DNA of 64,000 bases from Aliivibrio sp. (GCA_016764915.1 JAESQY010000144.1:1-64000), one strand, 5' to 3'; positions 43,234 to 52,395 are shown, counted from the first letter of the stretch. Notes: a model not told the origin generated them from the sequence alone. Translations and numbers: made by a program.

Positions 43234-44523
43234 ATGAATTCTGGATTTTATTTAGATGGCATTAATTACATTTCTCATCAATTCACACTGCCTTTAGACT
43301 ACTCAAATGCAGACACAAAAATTGATGTATTTGTTCGTGAATTGGTGGCAACCTCTTCAGAATCACAAGACTTACCCTATTTGCTCTATTTTCAAGGTGG
43401 TCCTGGGTTCGCTTCACCCCGTCCAACAGCTCAAAGTGGATGGTTAAAAGCCGCATTACAACACTTTAGAGTGCTGCTGCTTGATCAACGTGGTACCGGT
43501 TTAAGCTCGCCAATTAGTGCACAATCATTAGCACATTTATCGCCAGAGCAACAAGCAGAGTATATAAGCCATTTCAGAGCGGACAATATTGTTCGTGATG
43601 CGGATGCGATAAGAGAACAACTAAATATAAACAAATGGTCTACGATAGGACAGAGTTTTGGTGGCTTCTGTACGCTAACCTATCTATCGATGTTCCCTGA
43701 CAGTTTAGAGCGCTGTTTTGTCACTGGCGGACTGCCTTCTACAACTCGTCCTGCCGATGATGTTTATAAAGCAACTTATCAACGCACTCTTGATAAAAAT
43801 GCGGATTTTTTCGAAAGGTTCCCAACAGCTCAACCTATTTGTGATCGTATTGCTTCAATCCTCGCTAAAGGCAACACTTATTTACCTAATGGCCAACGCT
43901 TTACCGTAGAACAGTTTCAACAGATGGGTATCTCGTTTGGTGTTGAAGGCGGAGCAGAAGATTTATACTTCCAAATTGAACAAGCAATTGAAACGATTAA
44001 TGGTGAAGAGAAAATTCGCACTTTGTTCTTACACTATATCATGATGGAACAAGCGTATTTAACCAATCCTCTGTACTGCATTTTACATGAATCCATCTAT
44101 TGCCAACAAGATGCTTCAAATTGGTCAGCCCACCGCGTTCGCGAACAGTTCCCACAGTTTAACTATAAATCTGATGAGCCACTGTTGTTCACTGGTGAAA
44201 TGGTCTATCCATGGATGCTTGATCAATTAGAGACACTAAAACCATTAAAAGAGGCAGCAGAAATTCTAGCAGCTAAGTCTGATTGGCCAACACTGTATTG
44301 TGATAAAACTCTCGCTGAGAACCGAGTTCCATTAGCAGCGGCAGTCTACGTTGAAGATATGTTTGTTGAGTTTGCTTATAGTTGTGAAACCTTAGCAAAA
44401 ATCCCACACTCTAAAGCGTGGAAAACAAATCAATACGAACATAACGGTTTAAGAATGGATGGTGAAACTATATTTTCAACCTTGCAATCTATAAACGAGC
44501 AGATTAAACAGAGACAACAATAG
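43234..44523 (+). CDS. Proline iminopeptidase-type alpha/beta hydrolase (peptidase family S33)
   Basis: 429 residues. The oxyanion segment FQGGPG lies near 54-59 and LLDQRGTGLSSP near 86-97. The nucleophile elbow GQSFGG holds the catalytic Ser (about 146), and a C-terminal HNG supplies the His (about 408). These are the features of tricorn-interacting factor F1/prolyl aminopeptidase-like enzymes, which release N-terminal proline or other residues from peptides in the cytosol. The long cap region between about 200 and 350 is typical. Single gene, followed by a terminator. Confidence 0.9.
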   Translation: MNSGFYLDGINYISHQFTLPLDYSNADTKIDVFVRELVATSSESQDLPYLLYFQGGPGFASPRPTAQSGWLKAALQHFRVLLLDQRGTGLSSPISAQSLAHLSPEQQAEYISHFRADNIVRDADAIREQLNINKWSTIGQSFGGFCTLTYLSMFPDSLERCFVTGGLPSTTRPADDVYKATYQRTLDKNADFFERFPTAQPICDRIASILAKGNTYLPNGQRFTVEQFQQMGISFGVEGGAEDLYFQIEQAIETINGEEKIRTLFLHYIMMEQAYLTNPLYCILHESIYCQQDASNWSAHRVREQFPQFNYKSDEPLLFTGEMVYPWMLDQLETLKPLKEAAEILAAKSDWPTLYCDKTLAENRVPLAAAVYVEDMFVEFAYSCETLAKIPHSKAWKTNQYEHNGLRMDGETIFSTLQSINEQIKQRQQ

Positions 44524-44532
44524 AAGATGGAC

Positions 44533-44557
44533 GCCAGCAGTACCTTGCTGGCTTTTT
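44533..44557 (+). terminator. Terminator after the S33 peptidase gene
   Basis: Seven-base arms GCCAGCA and TGCTGGC enclose six bases and are followed by five T residues. It stands between this gene and the convergent ornithine-lipid synthase gene. Confidence 0.85.
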
Positions 44558-44561
44558 AACC

Positions 44562-46313
44562 TTATTTTTGATGAAAATCTAGATACTGCTTAGCTTGTAA
44601 TTTTCCCATGTAGCGACTCAATGTTTTATGTGGGACACTAGCAAGGTTCACTACAATCAAGCCATCCAGAGCATCATTAAAAGCGGGATCGACATTAAAA
44701 CAGACCAATTTTCCATTTAAGCCTAAATACTGCCTTAATAATACTGGCACACCTTTATCTTCGCCCATTCTTGCCAACACCTTGGACAACAATTGCATTT
44801 CAGCTAAGGATGAGAGCATATCGGATTTCCAAAATGTGCCTTTATCCGTTTTTAATGGTTGCCTTGGTGAGACCAGTGCCGCTTTGTCTTCATCGTAATG
44901 TGATACCGTCAAAGTTGACGCAAGTAACTGCCTAGCCAATAGGCTGTAATCACTACTTATACTGACGGGGCCAAAAAGGTGCGTATACTTGGGATGTTTA
45001 GCGACAAAAGATGAGATCCCTTTCCACAACAGTAAAAGTGAGGTTAAACTGCCTTGGTATTTTTTTGCAATCACAGAACGGCCAAGTTCCATTGAGTAAC
45101 CGAGCTGATCGATAAACTGTTGATCATAGTTAAATAAACTTCTCGAATAGAGTCCTTTGAGCCCTTTCTGTTCAATTAATTGATCAACCAAGCCTATTCG
45201 ATAGGCTCCCACCAACTCGTTTTCTTGATGGTTCCATATAAACAGTTGATAATAGCACTCATCATAGTGGTCAATATCACACGAAGTCCCCGTTCCTTCT
45301 CCTACCTCACGAAAGGTTATCTCTCGAATTCGACCGATCTCGTTTATCAAATTAGGTATATTGCTGGTTTGTGTACAATAGACTGAAAAGGTGCCTTGTG
45401 ATATCAACTCATCCGATTTTAGCATGGCAATTTCTGCTTGTAATATCGTAGAGTCTACTGGGGCTATCACTGCAATCTGACTTAATTGCTTGGCTTTTAC
45501 TGTGTCTGGCTTTTGTTTTGTGTGGGGCTTATTGCTTAAAAGATAGGTGTTGAGACGTAGATAATTCACCACTTCAGTATCATTGGCCAAGCGCTTTAAC
45601 TCACTATAGTGAATTGGCTCACCAATGGCGATATTAACCATCTGTTCATTTTTATTTAGAAGCTCGCGCCCTAACATTAAAGTTCGTAAAATTGGGTGAA
45701 CTCTGCCTGCCAAATAAAAAGCTGAGCTGTTTCGACCATCGACATAAACTGGGATGGTGGTCGCCTGACTTTTGGCAATAAATTTTGCAACTGATCGACT
45801 CCATTTTTTATCTTTCAACTGTCGATTATCAAACGTAGATACTTCACCAGCGGGAAATACCAGTAACAACCCACAGTCACTTAGATGATCATTGGCTTCT
45901 CTGATAGCATTGATGTTGTGTCTGACCGCTTTTTTCCCTTCAAATACGTCAACGCCAATAAACAGTTGATCAAGTTCACTGACTCGCTTTAGGTGATAAT
46001 TAGCCAATACTTTAACATCACTTCGTATTTGCATAAGCAGTTCAGCTAAAATGACGCCTTCAACACCACCAAGTGGGTGATTTGCAACCACAACAACAGA
46101 ACCCGTTGCTGGAATATTTGTTAATTCACCATGATCAATCTGATACTCAATTCCTAATGCACCTAATGTGTACCGAATAAACTCTTTGGTACTTAGGCCC
46201 GCGGGACGTTGTTGATATAGGTTATCAAGTTTTGATAACCCAGTAACCCACTCAGCTATGGATTCACCAATGCCTAAAGGTGTTTGACGCGGCAATCTAA
46301 ATGGACTATTCAT
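44562..46313 (-). CDS. olsF: Bifunctional ornithine-lipid synthase (OlsF-like)
   Basis: 583 residues in two acyltransferase halves. The N-terminal half (about 60-270) is PlsC/OlsA-like with NHPLGGVEG as the catalytic His region and FPAGEVS as the lipid-binding motif. The C-terminal half (about 300-560) is OlsB/GNAT-like, containing IREITFREVGEGTG and YRIGL. In OlsF the C-terminal half acylates ornithine with a 3-hydroxy fatty acid and the N-terminal half adds the second acyl group. The product is a phosphorus-free membrane lipid, useful under phosphate limitation. It is 7 bases after a DoxX gene; AGGTG precedes its ATG. The E in place of the more usual D after NHPLGG is worth noting. Confidence 0.85.
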   Translation of the reverse strand: MNSPFRLPRQTPLGIGESIAEWVTGLSKLDNLYQQRPAGLSTKEFIRYTLGALGIEYQIDHGELTNIPATGSVVVVANHPLGGVEGVILAELLMQIRSDVKVLANYHLKRVSELDQLFIGVDVFEGKKAVRHNINAIREANDHLSDCGLLLVFPAGEVSTFDNRQLKDKKWSRSVAKFIAKSQATTIPVYVDGRNSSAFYLAGRVHPILRTLMLGRELLNKNEQMVNIAIGEPIHYSELKRLANDTEVVNYLRLNTYLLSNKPHTKQKPDTVKAKQLSQIAVIAPVDSTILQAEIAMLKSDELISQGTFSVYCTQTSNIPNLINEIGRIREITFREVGEGTGTSCDIDHYDECYYQLFIWNHQENELVGAYRIGLVDQLIEQKGLKGLYSRSLFNYDQQFIDQLGYSMELGRSVIAKKYQGSLTSLLLLWKGISSFVAKHPKYTHLFGPVSISSDYSLLARQLLASTLTVSHYDEDKAALVSPRQPLKTDKGTFWKSDMLSSLAEMQLLSKVLARMGEDKGVPVLLRQYLGLNGKLVCFNVDPAFNDALDGLIVVNLASVPHKTLSRYMGKLQAKQYLDFHQK

Positions 46314-46320
46314 ACATCAC

Positions 46321-46767
46321 CTATCTGTTCAGAATTTTACCTAAAATGCCATTTTCTGATTTGATGTCTCTTACACACAACACAGCACCTGAGAGCCAGA
46401 CAATGCATGCCATTATAAATAATAGACCACCATCATTGCCTATCACTTGTCCTGTCACGTCAAATTCTGGCATCTGGACTCCCAAAGGAGTAAATAAGTG
46501 AAAAAATATTGCACCAGACATAATTCCAACCGTTAACAGAGCGCCCAATCCGGATATACGGGTTAATAGTAATAACACAGCAATGAGCTCAGCAATGCCA
46601 ATTAAATATGCACCATAATGTGAAAACCAATCGAATCCTGACCAGTTACCTAATGTCTCAAATATATAGCGTGTTTCATTGGCTCCACTAAACTTAAAAA
46701 AAACTGATTGAACAAATACAAAGGCAATAATGGCAGTTAACACGTACCTGAGATTTAAATACTTCAT
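46321..46767 (-). CDS. DoxX-family membrane protein
   Basis: 148 residues with four hydrophobic helices (about 7-25, 47-68, 72-93 and 108-130), the usual DoxX/SURF4 topology. DoxX-like proteins occur with quinone, thiol or sulfur redox systems, but no activity is assigned to this type. It lies between a YHS-domain gene (18 bases) and olsF (7 bases), all on the same strand, so it is very likely co-transcribed with them. Confidence 0.85.
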   Translation of the reverse strand: MKYLNLRYVLTAIIAFVFVQSVFFKFSGANETRYIFETLGNWSGFDWFSHYGAYLIGIAELIAVLLLLTRISGLGALLTVGIMSGAIFFHLFTPLGVQMPEFDVTGQVIGNDGGLLFIMACIVWLSGAVLCVRDIKSENGILGKILNR

Positions 46768-46785
46768 GCAACATCCTTATAATTA

Positions 46786-47226
46786 TTATTTTGAAACGAT
46801 TGTTGGCCAAATTTTATCTGCACTTGCTATAAATATTGGAATACTTTGCTCCCATTTTTTCTGTATGTCTCTATTGTAGTTTAGATACAATTTATTATTG
46901 ACTATGGTCCATACGGTAGGGTCTCCTGGTGCTTTGTCGCTCTTCTCAGCAACCGCCCAGGCACAGTGTCCGCCGTACTGTGGTTCATAATTTTCTGGCG
47001 CTGTTTTAAATAACTCTAAGTTGGCTTTACTGATAAAGTACCACTCTGTATCTTTATAGACAGTTTTGTACTTTTTATTTCCCAATTGCGGCTTATCAGC
47101 GTTGAAATAGGATACGGCATCGTAACCGTCGAGCGCTTTATTACTAAAAAAGCTGGTATAAATCTCATCATTTGCTTGAGTCATGCTACTGAATATGAAC
47201 AGTGCAATTGCAATAATTTTATACAT
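46786..47226 (-). CDS. Exported YHS-domain protein
   Basis: 146 residues with a signal peptide (cleavage near TQA-N, about 18). The YHS-like core runs from ALDGYDAVSYF to YGGHCAWAVA (about 33-90), with a Cys-containing GGHCAWA segment that may bind metal or heme. Such proteins are periplasmic; the function is unknown, with links to copper or other metal handling proposed. It heads the YHS-DoxX-OlsF operon; the NRDE gene lies 93 bases upstream and could read through. Confidence 0.85.
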   Translation of the reverse strand: MYKIIAIALFIFSSMTQANDEIYTSFFSNKALDGYDAVSYFNADKPQLGNKKYKTVYKDTEWYFISKANLELFKTAPENYEPQYGGHCAWAVAEKSDKAPGDPTVWTIVNNKLYLNYNRDIQKKWEQSIPIFIASADKIWPTIVSK

Positions 47227-47319
47227 ATATTCCCCGTCTCATTTTCCATTCGATTAATAATTACTGATACTCAATAAGAACTGTCTTTTCAGAAATTACT
47301 TTCACCTTATTTAAACTTT

Positions 47320-48048
47320 TTATACAAAACATAAACGAGACATTGTTTTACAAGTCGATGCCATAAGTTCATGTTTCTCATCCAAAACAACCGGACGGTA
47401 ATTCATCTGTATCTCATCGCGATTAACGACGACATTGGTCACACTCACTGTCTGCGCATCATCTCTACTCATCTGTACTGAAAGGTGACCATATTGCTGA
47501 TGCTGATGCTGATGAAATTTATCTAGTTTTTCAGCTGTCACTCCTGTTTCTGTTATCAGCTTATAGATATCTTTTCTGTAGTCAGTAACTGCCTTCAATG
47601 AGACACCGGAAGATATCATTGGTGATACGGCAGGTATTTCGTTCAACACTTCACCATCCCAGCAATAAGAAAGAATGGAAGGCGTATTGCTGGGATAAAA
47701 TATAACGACAGTAAAAGGTGCAAATTGAAAGAGTGGTATTTCAAATAGTGCCGACTTAAGATCGATAACACGGTTGGTCATGACCAAGGTTTTGACTATT
47801 TGACCACGGCTTATCAAATCACCTTTCGGTGTATTACCTTGGTAGTTATTCAATAAACAGACAGTTACCCCAAGTTCATTGCTGGCAATCCAGCTGCCTT
47901 TACCAATAGGATCAACGGGCATAACAACGCTCAGTTTGTTGGTGGTAAATATTTCAGGAGAGAGTGCAGGTGCACGATGTTTTTGTTCATCACGATTAAA
48001 AAACAGTTGGTAACCTTCTGCTTCAATAACCCAGGAAAGTGTGCACAT
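47320..48048 (-). CDS. NRDE (TANGO2-like) family protein
   Basis: 242 residues. It begins Met-Cys, and the Cys2 is the N-terminal-nucleophile-like residue of the family. The defining NRDE motif occurs in FFNRDEQ (about 16-22). The GKGSWIASNELG and LLNNYQGN segments are also typical. Human TANGO2 and bacterial HtpH-type relatives have been linked to heme handling, but the bacterial role is not established. Its ATG overlaps the preceding stop by one base (TAATG), so it is translationally coupled to the DinB-like gene. Confidence 0.88.
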   Translation of the reverse strand: MCTLSWVIEAEGYQLFFNRDEQKHRAPALSPEIFTTNKLSVVMPVDPIGKGSWIASNELGVTVCLLNNYQGNTPKGDLISRGQIVKTLVMTNRVIDLKSALFEIPLFQFAPFTVVIFYPSNTPSILSYCWDGEVLNEIPAVSPMISSGVSLKAVTDYRKDIYKLITETGVTAEKLDKFHQHQHQQYGHLSVQMSRDDAQTVSVTNVVVNRDEIQMNYRPVVLDEKHELMASTCKTMSRLCFV

Positions 48049-48590
48049 TAGCGTGACTCTCGCTGGTAAGTGGTGGTTGCAGGTGCATACCCCATATTCA
48101 TATCGATGGTTGCTTCACAGCAAATCGCCGCGACTTTCATTAATGCTAAATGATGGGTGGTATGTGAAGAGACAAAGATCAACTCTCTTTCAATGGTTGA
48201 TTGCAGTATGGCACAGCGCTTTTGGTTAATGGATACTTCTGTTTTGACTGCGGTATTGCTTTCAATTGTGTGCTTATCAAGATCTAATAACCATCTTTTG
48301 ATCTTTTCAAATTGGGTAATCGCTTGTTCGCTATCAATCTCGACTGAAGAGCCGCGGTGACGGACATCATAATCAACCACGCCACTATCACGCTGTGACA
48401 TTAGAGCAATATAGAGATCAATGTTATGTCTTGTATGTTCTCCAATACTGCTCTCTAAATAGGGTAACGCTTTATACACATACTGTTGCTCCGTTAATAG
48501 AGTCAACAGCGCGATGCTCTGATCAATCACTTCAATGTTAGCTAATACGGACAAATTAAGTTCGTTATTACGGTTAATTATGGTCATCAT
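48048..48590 (-). CDS. DinB-superfamily (four-helix metal-binding) protein
   Basis: About 180 residues from the ATG at 48590, chosen because AGGTGC precedes it; an in-frame upstream start adds seven residues. Three metal-ligand histidines of the DinB/YfiT fold are suggested by GEHTRHN (about 50) and SHTTHHLALM (about 143). The protein is predicted to be a helical bundle. Family members include thiol S-transferases and maleylpyruvate isomerases, but no activity is known for this one. It sits between the ATP-grasp and NRDE genes in one operon. Confidence 0.8.
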   Translation of the reverse strand: MMTIINRNNELNLSVLANIEVIDQSIALLTLLTEQQYVYKALPYLESSIGEHTRHNIDLYIALMSQRDSGVVDYDVRHRGSSVEIDSEQAITQFEKIKRWLLDLDKHTIESNTAVKTEVSINQKRCAILQSTIERELIFVSSHTTHHLALMKVAAICCEATIDMNMGYAPATTTYQRESR

Positions 48591-48629
48591 GCACCTATTC
48601 TGCTTAGTCAATTGCTGTGTTTATCACGA

Positions 48630-49784
48630 TTAATCTGTCATTGGATACTGTTTTACTAACCGACTCTCTTCACGCCACGCTTTATACAGTTCAACAAATG
48701 TTGGCGTTTTGTACCCTTTAGCTGTCTGCTGATGGCCAATTTCATATAAGGTTTTATATTGAAAAAGTAGTGTTTTAAAAATCGCTCTCAAGGGTGTTTT
48801 TCGGTCCCATATATGTGCGGCTTCGCTACTTGCACCATTAATTTCAAGAATAGTGAACGAGTTTCCAGCCATTAAGCTATCGATATCTTTAAATTTCACA
48901 TCTAATCTTCCGTAGTGAAAACCGGGTAGATCATTAAAAATTGTGTCCAGCTGTTTGGTCAAGGCAAGGGTGATATATTGATTACCATCTCTGAATATCG
49001 CACCGCGGCTATGGCTCCCAGCAAAAGCTAAACGGAATTTACTGCCACAGCTAATCACATGATCCAATACTTTTTGGTGCCTTGGGTAATAGAGATGAGT
49101 TAACTGCCCCGCACGAGGATCCTTCATGATCAGCTCTTTTAAGGTCGATTCCCCATCGCCCGTGACATAAGGGGAGTACTTGAGTGTTATCGAGATGATC
49201 TTACCCTCAGCTTCACCAGGATATCGAATATAAAAAAGTCCAGCTTCAGCTTCATAAGGTGCTTTGGTTTGTAGCAGATAACGTGCATTTTTTGGAAAGC
49301 TCTCAATATAGGATTGAAGCTGTTGTTGGTTCTTTATCAACTTGACACCCACACCGCGACAACCTAAATCAGGTTTAGCCACCACGGGAAATTCAATCAA
49401 TTCATCTTGCATTGCCAGCAGTGCATTTTCTGTCTGCTGCTCAACATTGCATTGATTCTTTTCTAAGGTGACAAAATCAGATATCCATTTTCTTGCCTCG
49501 CAACCCGCCAATTCCAGAATGTCATTCTTAGATTCACCGACCATGCCACTTAATTTAATACTTGGATTAGCGATCAACGGCAATGCCATGTTTTTATATT
49601 TAAATCCATACCAGATACTTTGTGCAATGACCGGGCTATAAAAAAACCACGTTGGCCAAAACTCGAATCTTGAGATGCTATTTTCTGTATCCACCTCCAT
49701 AGGAGGCATACCTTGATTGACTTCGCTATCTGATTGAACAACGGATAATGTCGGGGTCGTTATTTGAGAATACGCCAAACTCAT
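48630..49784 (-). CDS. ATP-grasp domain protein
   Basis: 384 residues. The ATP-grasp fold is recognisable from VVAKPDLGCRGVGVKLI (about 133-149), the YLLQTKAPYEAEAGLFY strand and the C-terminal FKDIDSLMAG to ILEINGAS metal-binding segment with acidic ligands. These enzymes join a carboxylate to an amine or thiol using ATP. The substrate is unknown; D-Ala-D-Ala ligase and carbamoyl-phosphate types differ. A short N-terminal part (about 30-60) is hydrophobic and aromatic, perhaps membrane-associated. It overlaps the DedA gene by four bases. Confidence 0.85.
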   Translation of the reverse strand: MSLAYSQITTPTLSVVQSDSEVNQGMPPMEVDTENSISRFEFWPTWFFYSPVIAQSIWYGFKYKNMALPLIANPSIKLSGMVGESKNDILELAGCEARKWISDFVTLEKNQCNVEQQTENALLAMQDELIEFPVVAKPDLGCRGVGVKLIKNQQQLQSYIESFPKNARYLLQTKAPYEAEAGLFYIRYPGEAEGKIISITLKYSPYVTGDGESTLKELIMKDPRAGQLTHLYYPRHQKVLDHVISCGSKFRLAFAGSHSRGAIFRDGNQYITLALTKQLDTIFNDLPGFHYGRLDVKFKDIDSLMAGNSFTILEINGASSEAAHIWDRKTPLRAIFKTLLFQYKTLYEIGHQQTAKGYKTPTFVELYKAWREESRLVKQYPMTD

Positions 49785-50371
49785 TTTGCCTCCTTAATTG
49801 ACAGACGGTTGCTAAAAAATGTTTTGTTACTGATCACCAGCAGTAAAAGAGCAATAGGAATAATTGCCCATTTATAGGGAGTCGATTGAATCATTGATTG
49901 CTGGCCTAATTGGTAAACCAACGTGAATATCACTAAGGTCCATAACGAGGTTGCTAAAATGACCGCAATAATGAATTGAGAAAAATTTATATTAAAATGA
50001 CCACATAAGGAGTAGCCAACTGAACGAAGTCCTGGGATAAAACGGATCAAAAAGATATTACTGATGGTTTTATGTTGCAGGCGGCTTTTGAACTGTTTAA
50101 AAGCAGAGTTTGTCAGTAAACGATATCGAAACCAACGCCAGTGCCTTGAAAATCGACCCAGTAAGTAGAGACCGACATCACCAGACGCAATACCGACTAA
50201 TATGGCGCTAATGGCAAGGGAAACTGACATACTCTGATTTGATGCCAGTACAGCGGCGGTTATGATTGCGAGATCTTCGAGTAAATATGACAACAAAATG
50301 AGCGATACAAACAGCATTGGCTCCTGTTGTCCTGTCGTCAATTCGATAACCCATTGTGTTAAGTTTTCCAT
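49781..50371 (-). CDS. DedA-family membrane protein
   Basis: 196 residues with about five hydrophobic segments. The DedA/VTT signature is visible as the GDVGLYLLGRFSRHW segment (about 63-77) and FIRFIPGLRS (about 107-116), with the conserved Arg residues. DedA proteins are undecaprenyl-phosphate or phospholipid flippases and support membrane potential. It is first in an operon with the ATP-grasp, DinB-like and NRDE genes, overlapping the second by four bases (ATGA). Confidence 0.88.
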   Translation of the reverse strand: MENLTQWVIELTTGQQEPMLFVSLILLSYLLEDLAIITAAVLASNQSMSVSLAISAILVGIASGDVGLYLLGRFSRHWRWFRYRLLTNSAFKQFKSRLQHKTISNIFLIRFIPGLRSVGYSLCGHFNINFSQFIIAVILATSLWTLVIFTLVYQLGQQSMIQSTPYKWAIIPIALLLLVISNKTFFSNRLSIKEAK

Positions 50372-50463
50372 TGTTAATCACTTTTAATATTGAGTACTTA
50401 ACATGACCATATAAAATGAGAAAAACTTTCAAAAACCGTTAATTATTTACATCTATCCTACTG

Positions 50464-50814
50464 TTATTTTGTCCAAACCGCATATTCGTTGCCAATTGGG
50501 TCGCAAAAATGAAAGCGTTTTCCTCCGGGAAATTCAAATGTTTTTACGATGATCTTTCCTCCGGCTTCGACAATGTCTCGCTCTGTTGAATCAATGTCGT
50601 CACTGTATATCACCACCAATGAACTGCCCGTTTTTGTGCTGCATGTTAAATCTGATAGATAGAAACCACCGGCAATGCCTTGTTGATTGAAAGCGGTGTA
50701 TTCAGGTCCATAATCAATAAATGTCCAATTAAACACCTGACTAAAAAATACTTTTGTGACTGCCAAATTATTTGAGGGAAACTCTACGTAGTTAATATTG
50801 TGATGATCACTCAT
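50464..50814 (-). CDS. VOC (glyoxalase/bleomycin-resistance) superfamily protein
   Basis: 116 residues covering one vicinal-oxygen-chelate domain with two beta-alpha-beta-beta-beta units. NINYVEFPSNNL opens it and FPGGKRFHFCDPIGNEYAVW closes it, the usual two ends. Metal-ligand positions include Glu11 and a C-terminal Glu in GNEYAVW. Substrate unknown. It overlaps the Lrp-type regulator gene by eight bases and is coupled to it. Confidence 0.85.
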   Translation of the reverse strand: MSDHHNINYVEFPSNNLAVTKVFFSQVFNWTFIDYGPEYTAFNQQGIAGGFYLSDLTCSTKTGSSLVVIYSDDIDSTERDIVEAGGKIIVKTFEFPGGKRFHFCDPIGNEYAVWTK

Positions 50815-51289
50815 TATCGCTCCATGTTTTGTTTGTTGATTCTAATTCGAGTGGGGCATTACTTTTAATCGATCGTATAGCTAAACTGGTATTAATATCT
50901 TTAACCATAGATAACGTTTGTAGTTTTCGCATAAATTGTTCGTAATGTTCGAGGTCTGTCGTCACCACTTCTAGTAAATAGTCATTAGCTCCAGAGACGA
51001 TGTGAGCATTAATAACTTCATTCATCTTCAAAATTGCATTTTCAAAGTGTGAAATCGCACTCTCTTGATGATTACTTAGTCCAACATTGACAAAAATTGT
51101 GACGCCCAAGCCGACCTTTTTTCTGTTAATCGTTGCCCTGTACCCCGTTATTACGCCCTGCCGCTCTAATTTTTTTAACCTTCTTGCACAGGGTGAAGCT
51201 GACAGGCCCACCTGCTCAGCAATCTCGGTTGTTGTTAATCGTCCATCTCGTTGAACTATGTCTATTATATGTACATCCATTCTGTCCAC
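50807..51289 (-). CDS. Lrp/AsnC-family transcriptional regulator
   Basis: About 160 residues from a GTG at 51289; AGGGTGG lies a suitable distance upstream, and this puts MDRMDVHIID at the start as in the family. A longer GTG start at 51301 cannot be excluded. The N-terminal helix-turn-helix (TTTEIAEQVGLSASPCARRLKKLE, about 20-43, here named by its ends) is followed by the RAM ligand domain (about 60-150). These proteins sense amino acids. It is divergent from the EamA exporter and transcribed with the VOC gene, so it probably controls both. Confidence 0.9.
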   Translation of the reverse strand: MDRMDVHIIDIVQRDGRLTTTEIAEQVGLSASPCARRLKKLERQGVITGYRATINRKKVGLGVTIFVNVGLSNHQESAISHFENAILKMNEVINAHIVSGANDYLLEVVTTDLEHYEQFMRKLQTLSMVKDINTSLAIRSIKSNAPLELESTNKTWSDNE

Positions 51290-51374
51290 GCTTATTTCCA
51301 CCCTATTTTAGTTAAATTTTAGTGATTTCAAGCGGACAACCTCAACTGCAGACCTAAAAACGCTGAGATTCACC

Positions 51375-51391
51375 ATGACATAATGCGTCAT
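51375..51391. promoter_or_regulatory. Candidate operator between the Lrp-type regulator and EamA genes
   Basis: ATGAC and GTCAT are separated by seven bases and lie in the 139-bp divergent gap. Lrp/AsnC regulators bind short, imperfect A+T-rich dyads of this size near their own promoter. Binding is not shown. Confidence 0.35.
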
Positions 51392-51428
51392 AATATGTAA
51401 ACACCTTGTTACTGAAAAGTTCATTAAA

Positions 51429-52343
51429 ATGTCCTCCATTCCTGCTCTTGCAATTCACACAAACAGATTTAATTATGGCTACCCTGCCGTTTTCATGACG
51501 ATACTAGTATGGTCTGGTTTTTTTCTCTCTTTACGAGCAGGAGCAAACTCAGCCTTAAGTGTTATCGATCTCTCGTTATTACGTTTTGTCTTACCTGCGT
51601 TTTGTTTCAGTCTGGTTGTTTACAGGAGTAGACGAAAAATCCAAAAAGTGCCTATCAAGTATCTTTTAGGGATTATCGCAGGTTCCGGTTTTCCGTTTTT
51701 TTATGTTGGAGCAACCGGAATGCAGTTTGCGTCAGTCTCTTACGGTAGCTTATTAATTCCCGGCACATTACCCTTATTCGTATCAGCAATGGCCGTTACA
51801 TTTTTTAACGAACCTTTTTCACTGCATAGAAAGCTCGGATTAACCTCCATAGGCATTGGAATTGCCATCATAATTTCAACCAGCCTTATAAATTTTGATT
51901 TTTTACAACTTAAAGGGGTGGTTCTGTTTCTATTCGGCAGTGCGATGTGGGCCATGTTTACCATTTGCATGCGAATGTCTGGATTAACAGCAATTGAAGG
52001 TGCCGGGCTTACGTCTTTAGGATCGTTGGTGTTATTGATGATTTATTGCGTAGTAATGCCGTTTGAATTACACATGTTCGAGGTGACGCTGTCAGAGTTA
52101 GCTATTCAGTTTCTCATTCAGGGCGTGTGTGTTGGCTTAATTGCCGGTTTTTGTTATGGGTTTGCTATTTCTAGATTAGGGGCAGAGATGACAGCCGCTT
52201 TTGGGTCACTAACCCCAGTAGTGGCATCGCTTATTGCGATGGTCATTTTCGAAGAGGCATTAACATCGATTACTATGTTAGGTATGGCTTTTATCTGCGG
52301 TGGTTCCATTTTTGCCAGTCAGATTTTCAAAAAAAGAGGATAG
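51429..52343 (+). CDS. EamA/DMT-family exporter
   Basis: 304 residues with ten hydrophobic segments in two EamA repeats (about 20-150 and 165-300). The repeat ends are visible, for example the SLTPVVASLIAMVIFEEALT segment near the C-terminus. DMT exporters move amino acids or small metabolites out of the cell. The divergent Lrp-type regulator suggests an amino-acid substrate and substrate-linked induction. The ribosome-binding site is weak. A hairpin terminator shared with aroG follows. Confidence 0.88.
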   Translation: MSSIPALAIHTNRFNYGYPAVFMTILVWSGFFLSLRAGANSALSVIDLSLLRFVLPAFCFSLVVYRSRRKIQKVPIKYLLGIIAGSGFPFFYVGATGMQFASVSYGSLLIPGTLPLFVSAMAVTFFNEPFSLHRKLGLTSIGIGIAIIISTSLINFDFLQLKGVVLFLFGSAMWAMFTICMRMSGLTAIEGAGLTSLGSLVLLMIYCVVMPFELHMFEVTLSELAIQFLIQGVCVGLIAGFCYGFAISRLGAEMTAAFGSLTPVVASLIAMVIFEEALTSITMLGMAFICGGSIFASQIFKKRG

Positions 52344-52355
52344 CCTAGGCGAACT

Positions 52356-52384
52356 AAAACCGCAGTATGATGAGTACTGCGGTT
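52356..52384. terminator. Terminator between EamA and aroG
   Basis: Ten-base arms AACCGCAGTA and TACTGCGGTT enclose seven bases. On the minus strand four T residues follow, so it best serves aroG; it can also stop the convergent EamA transcript. Confidence 0.75.
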
Positions 52385-52395
52385 CTGTATTGATG

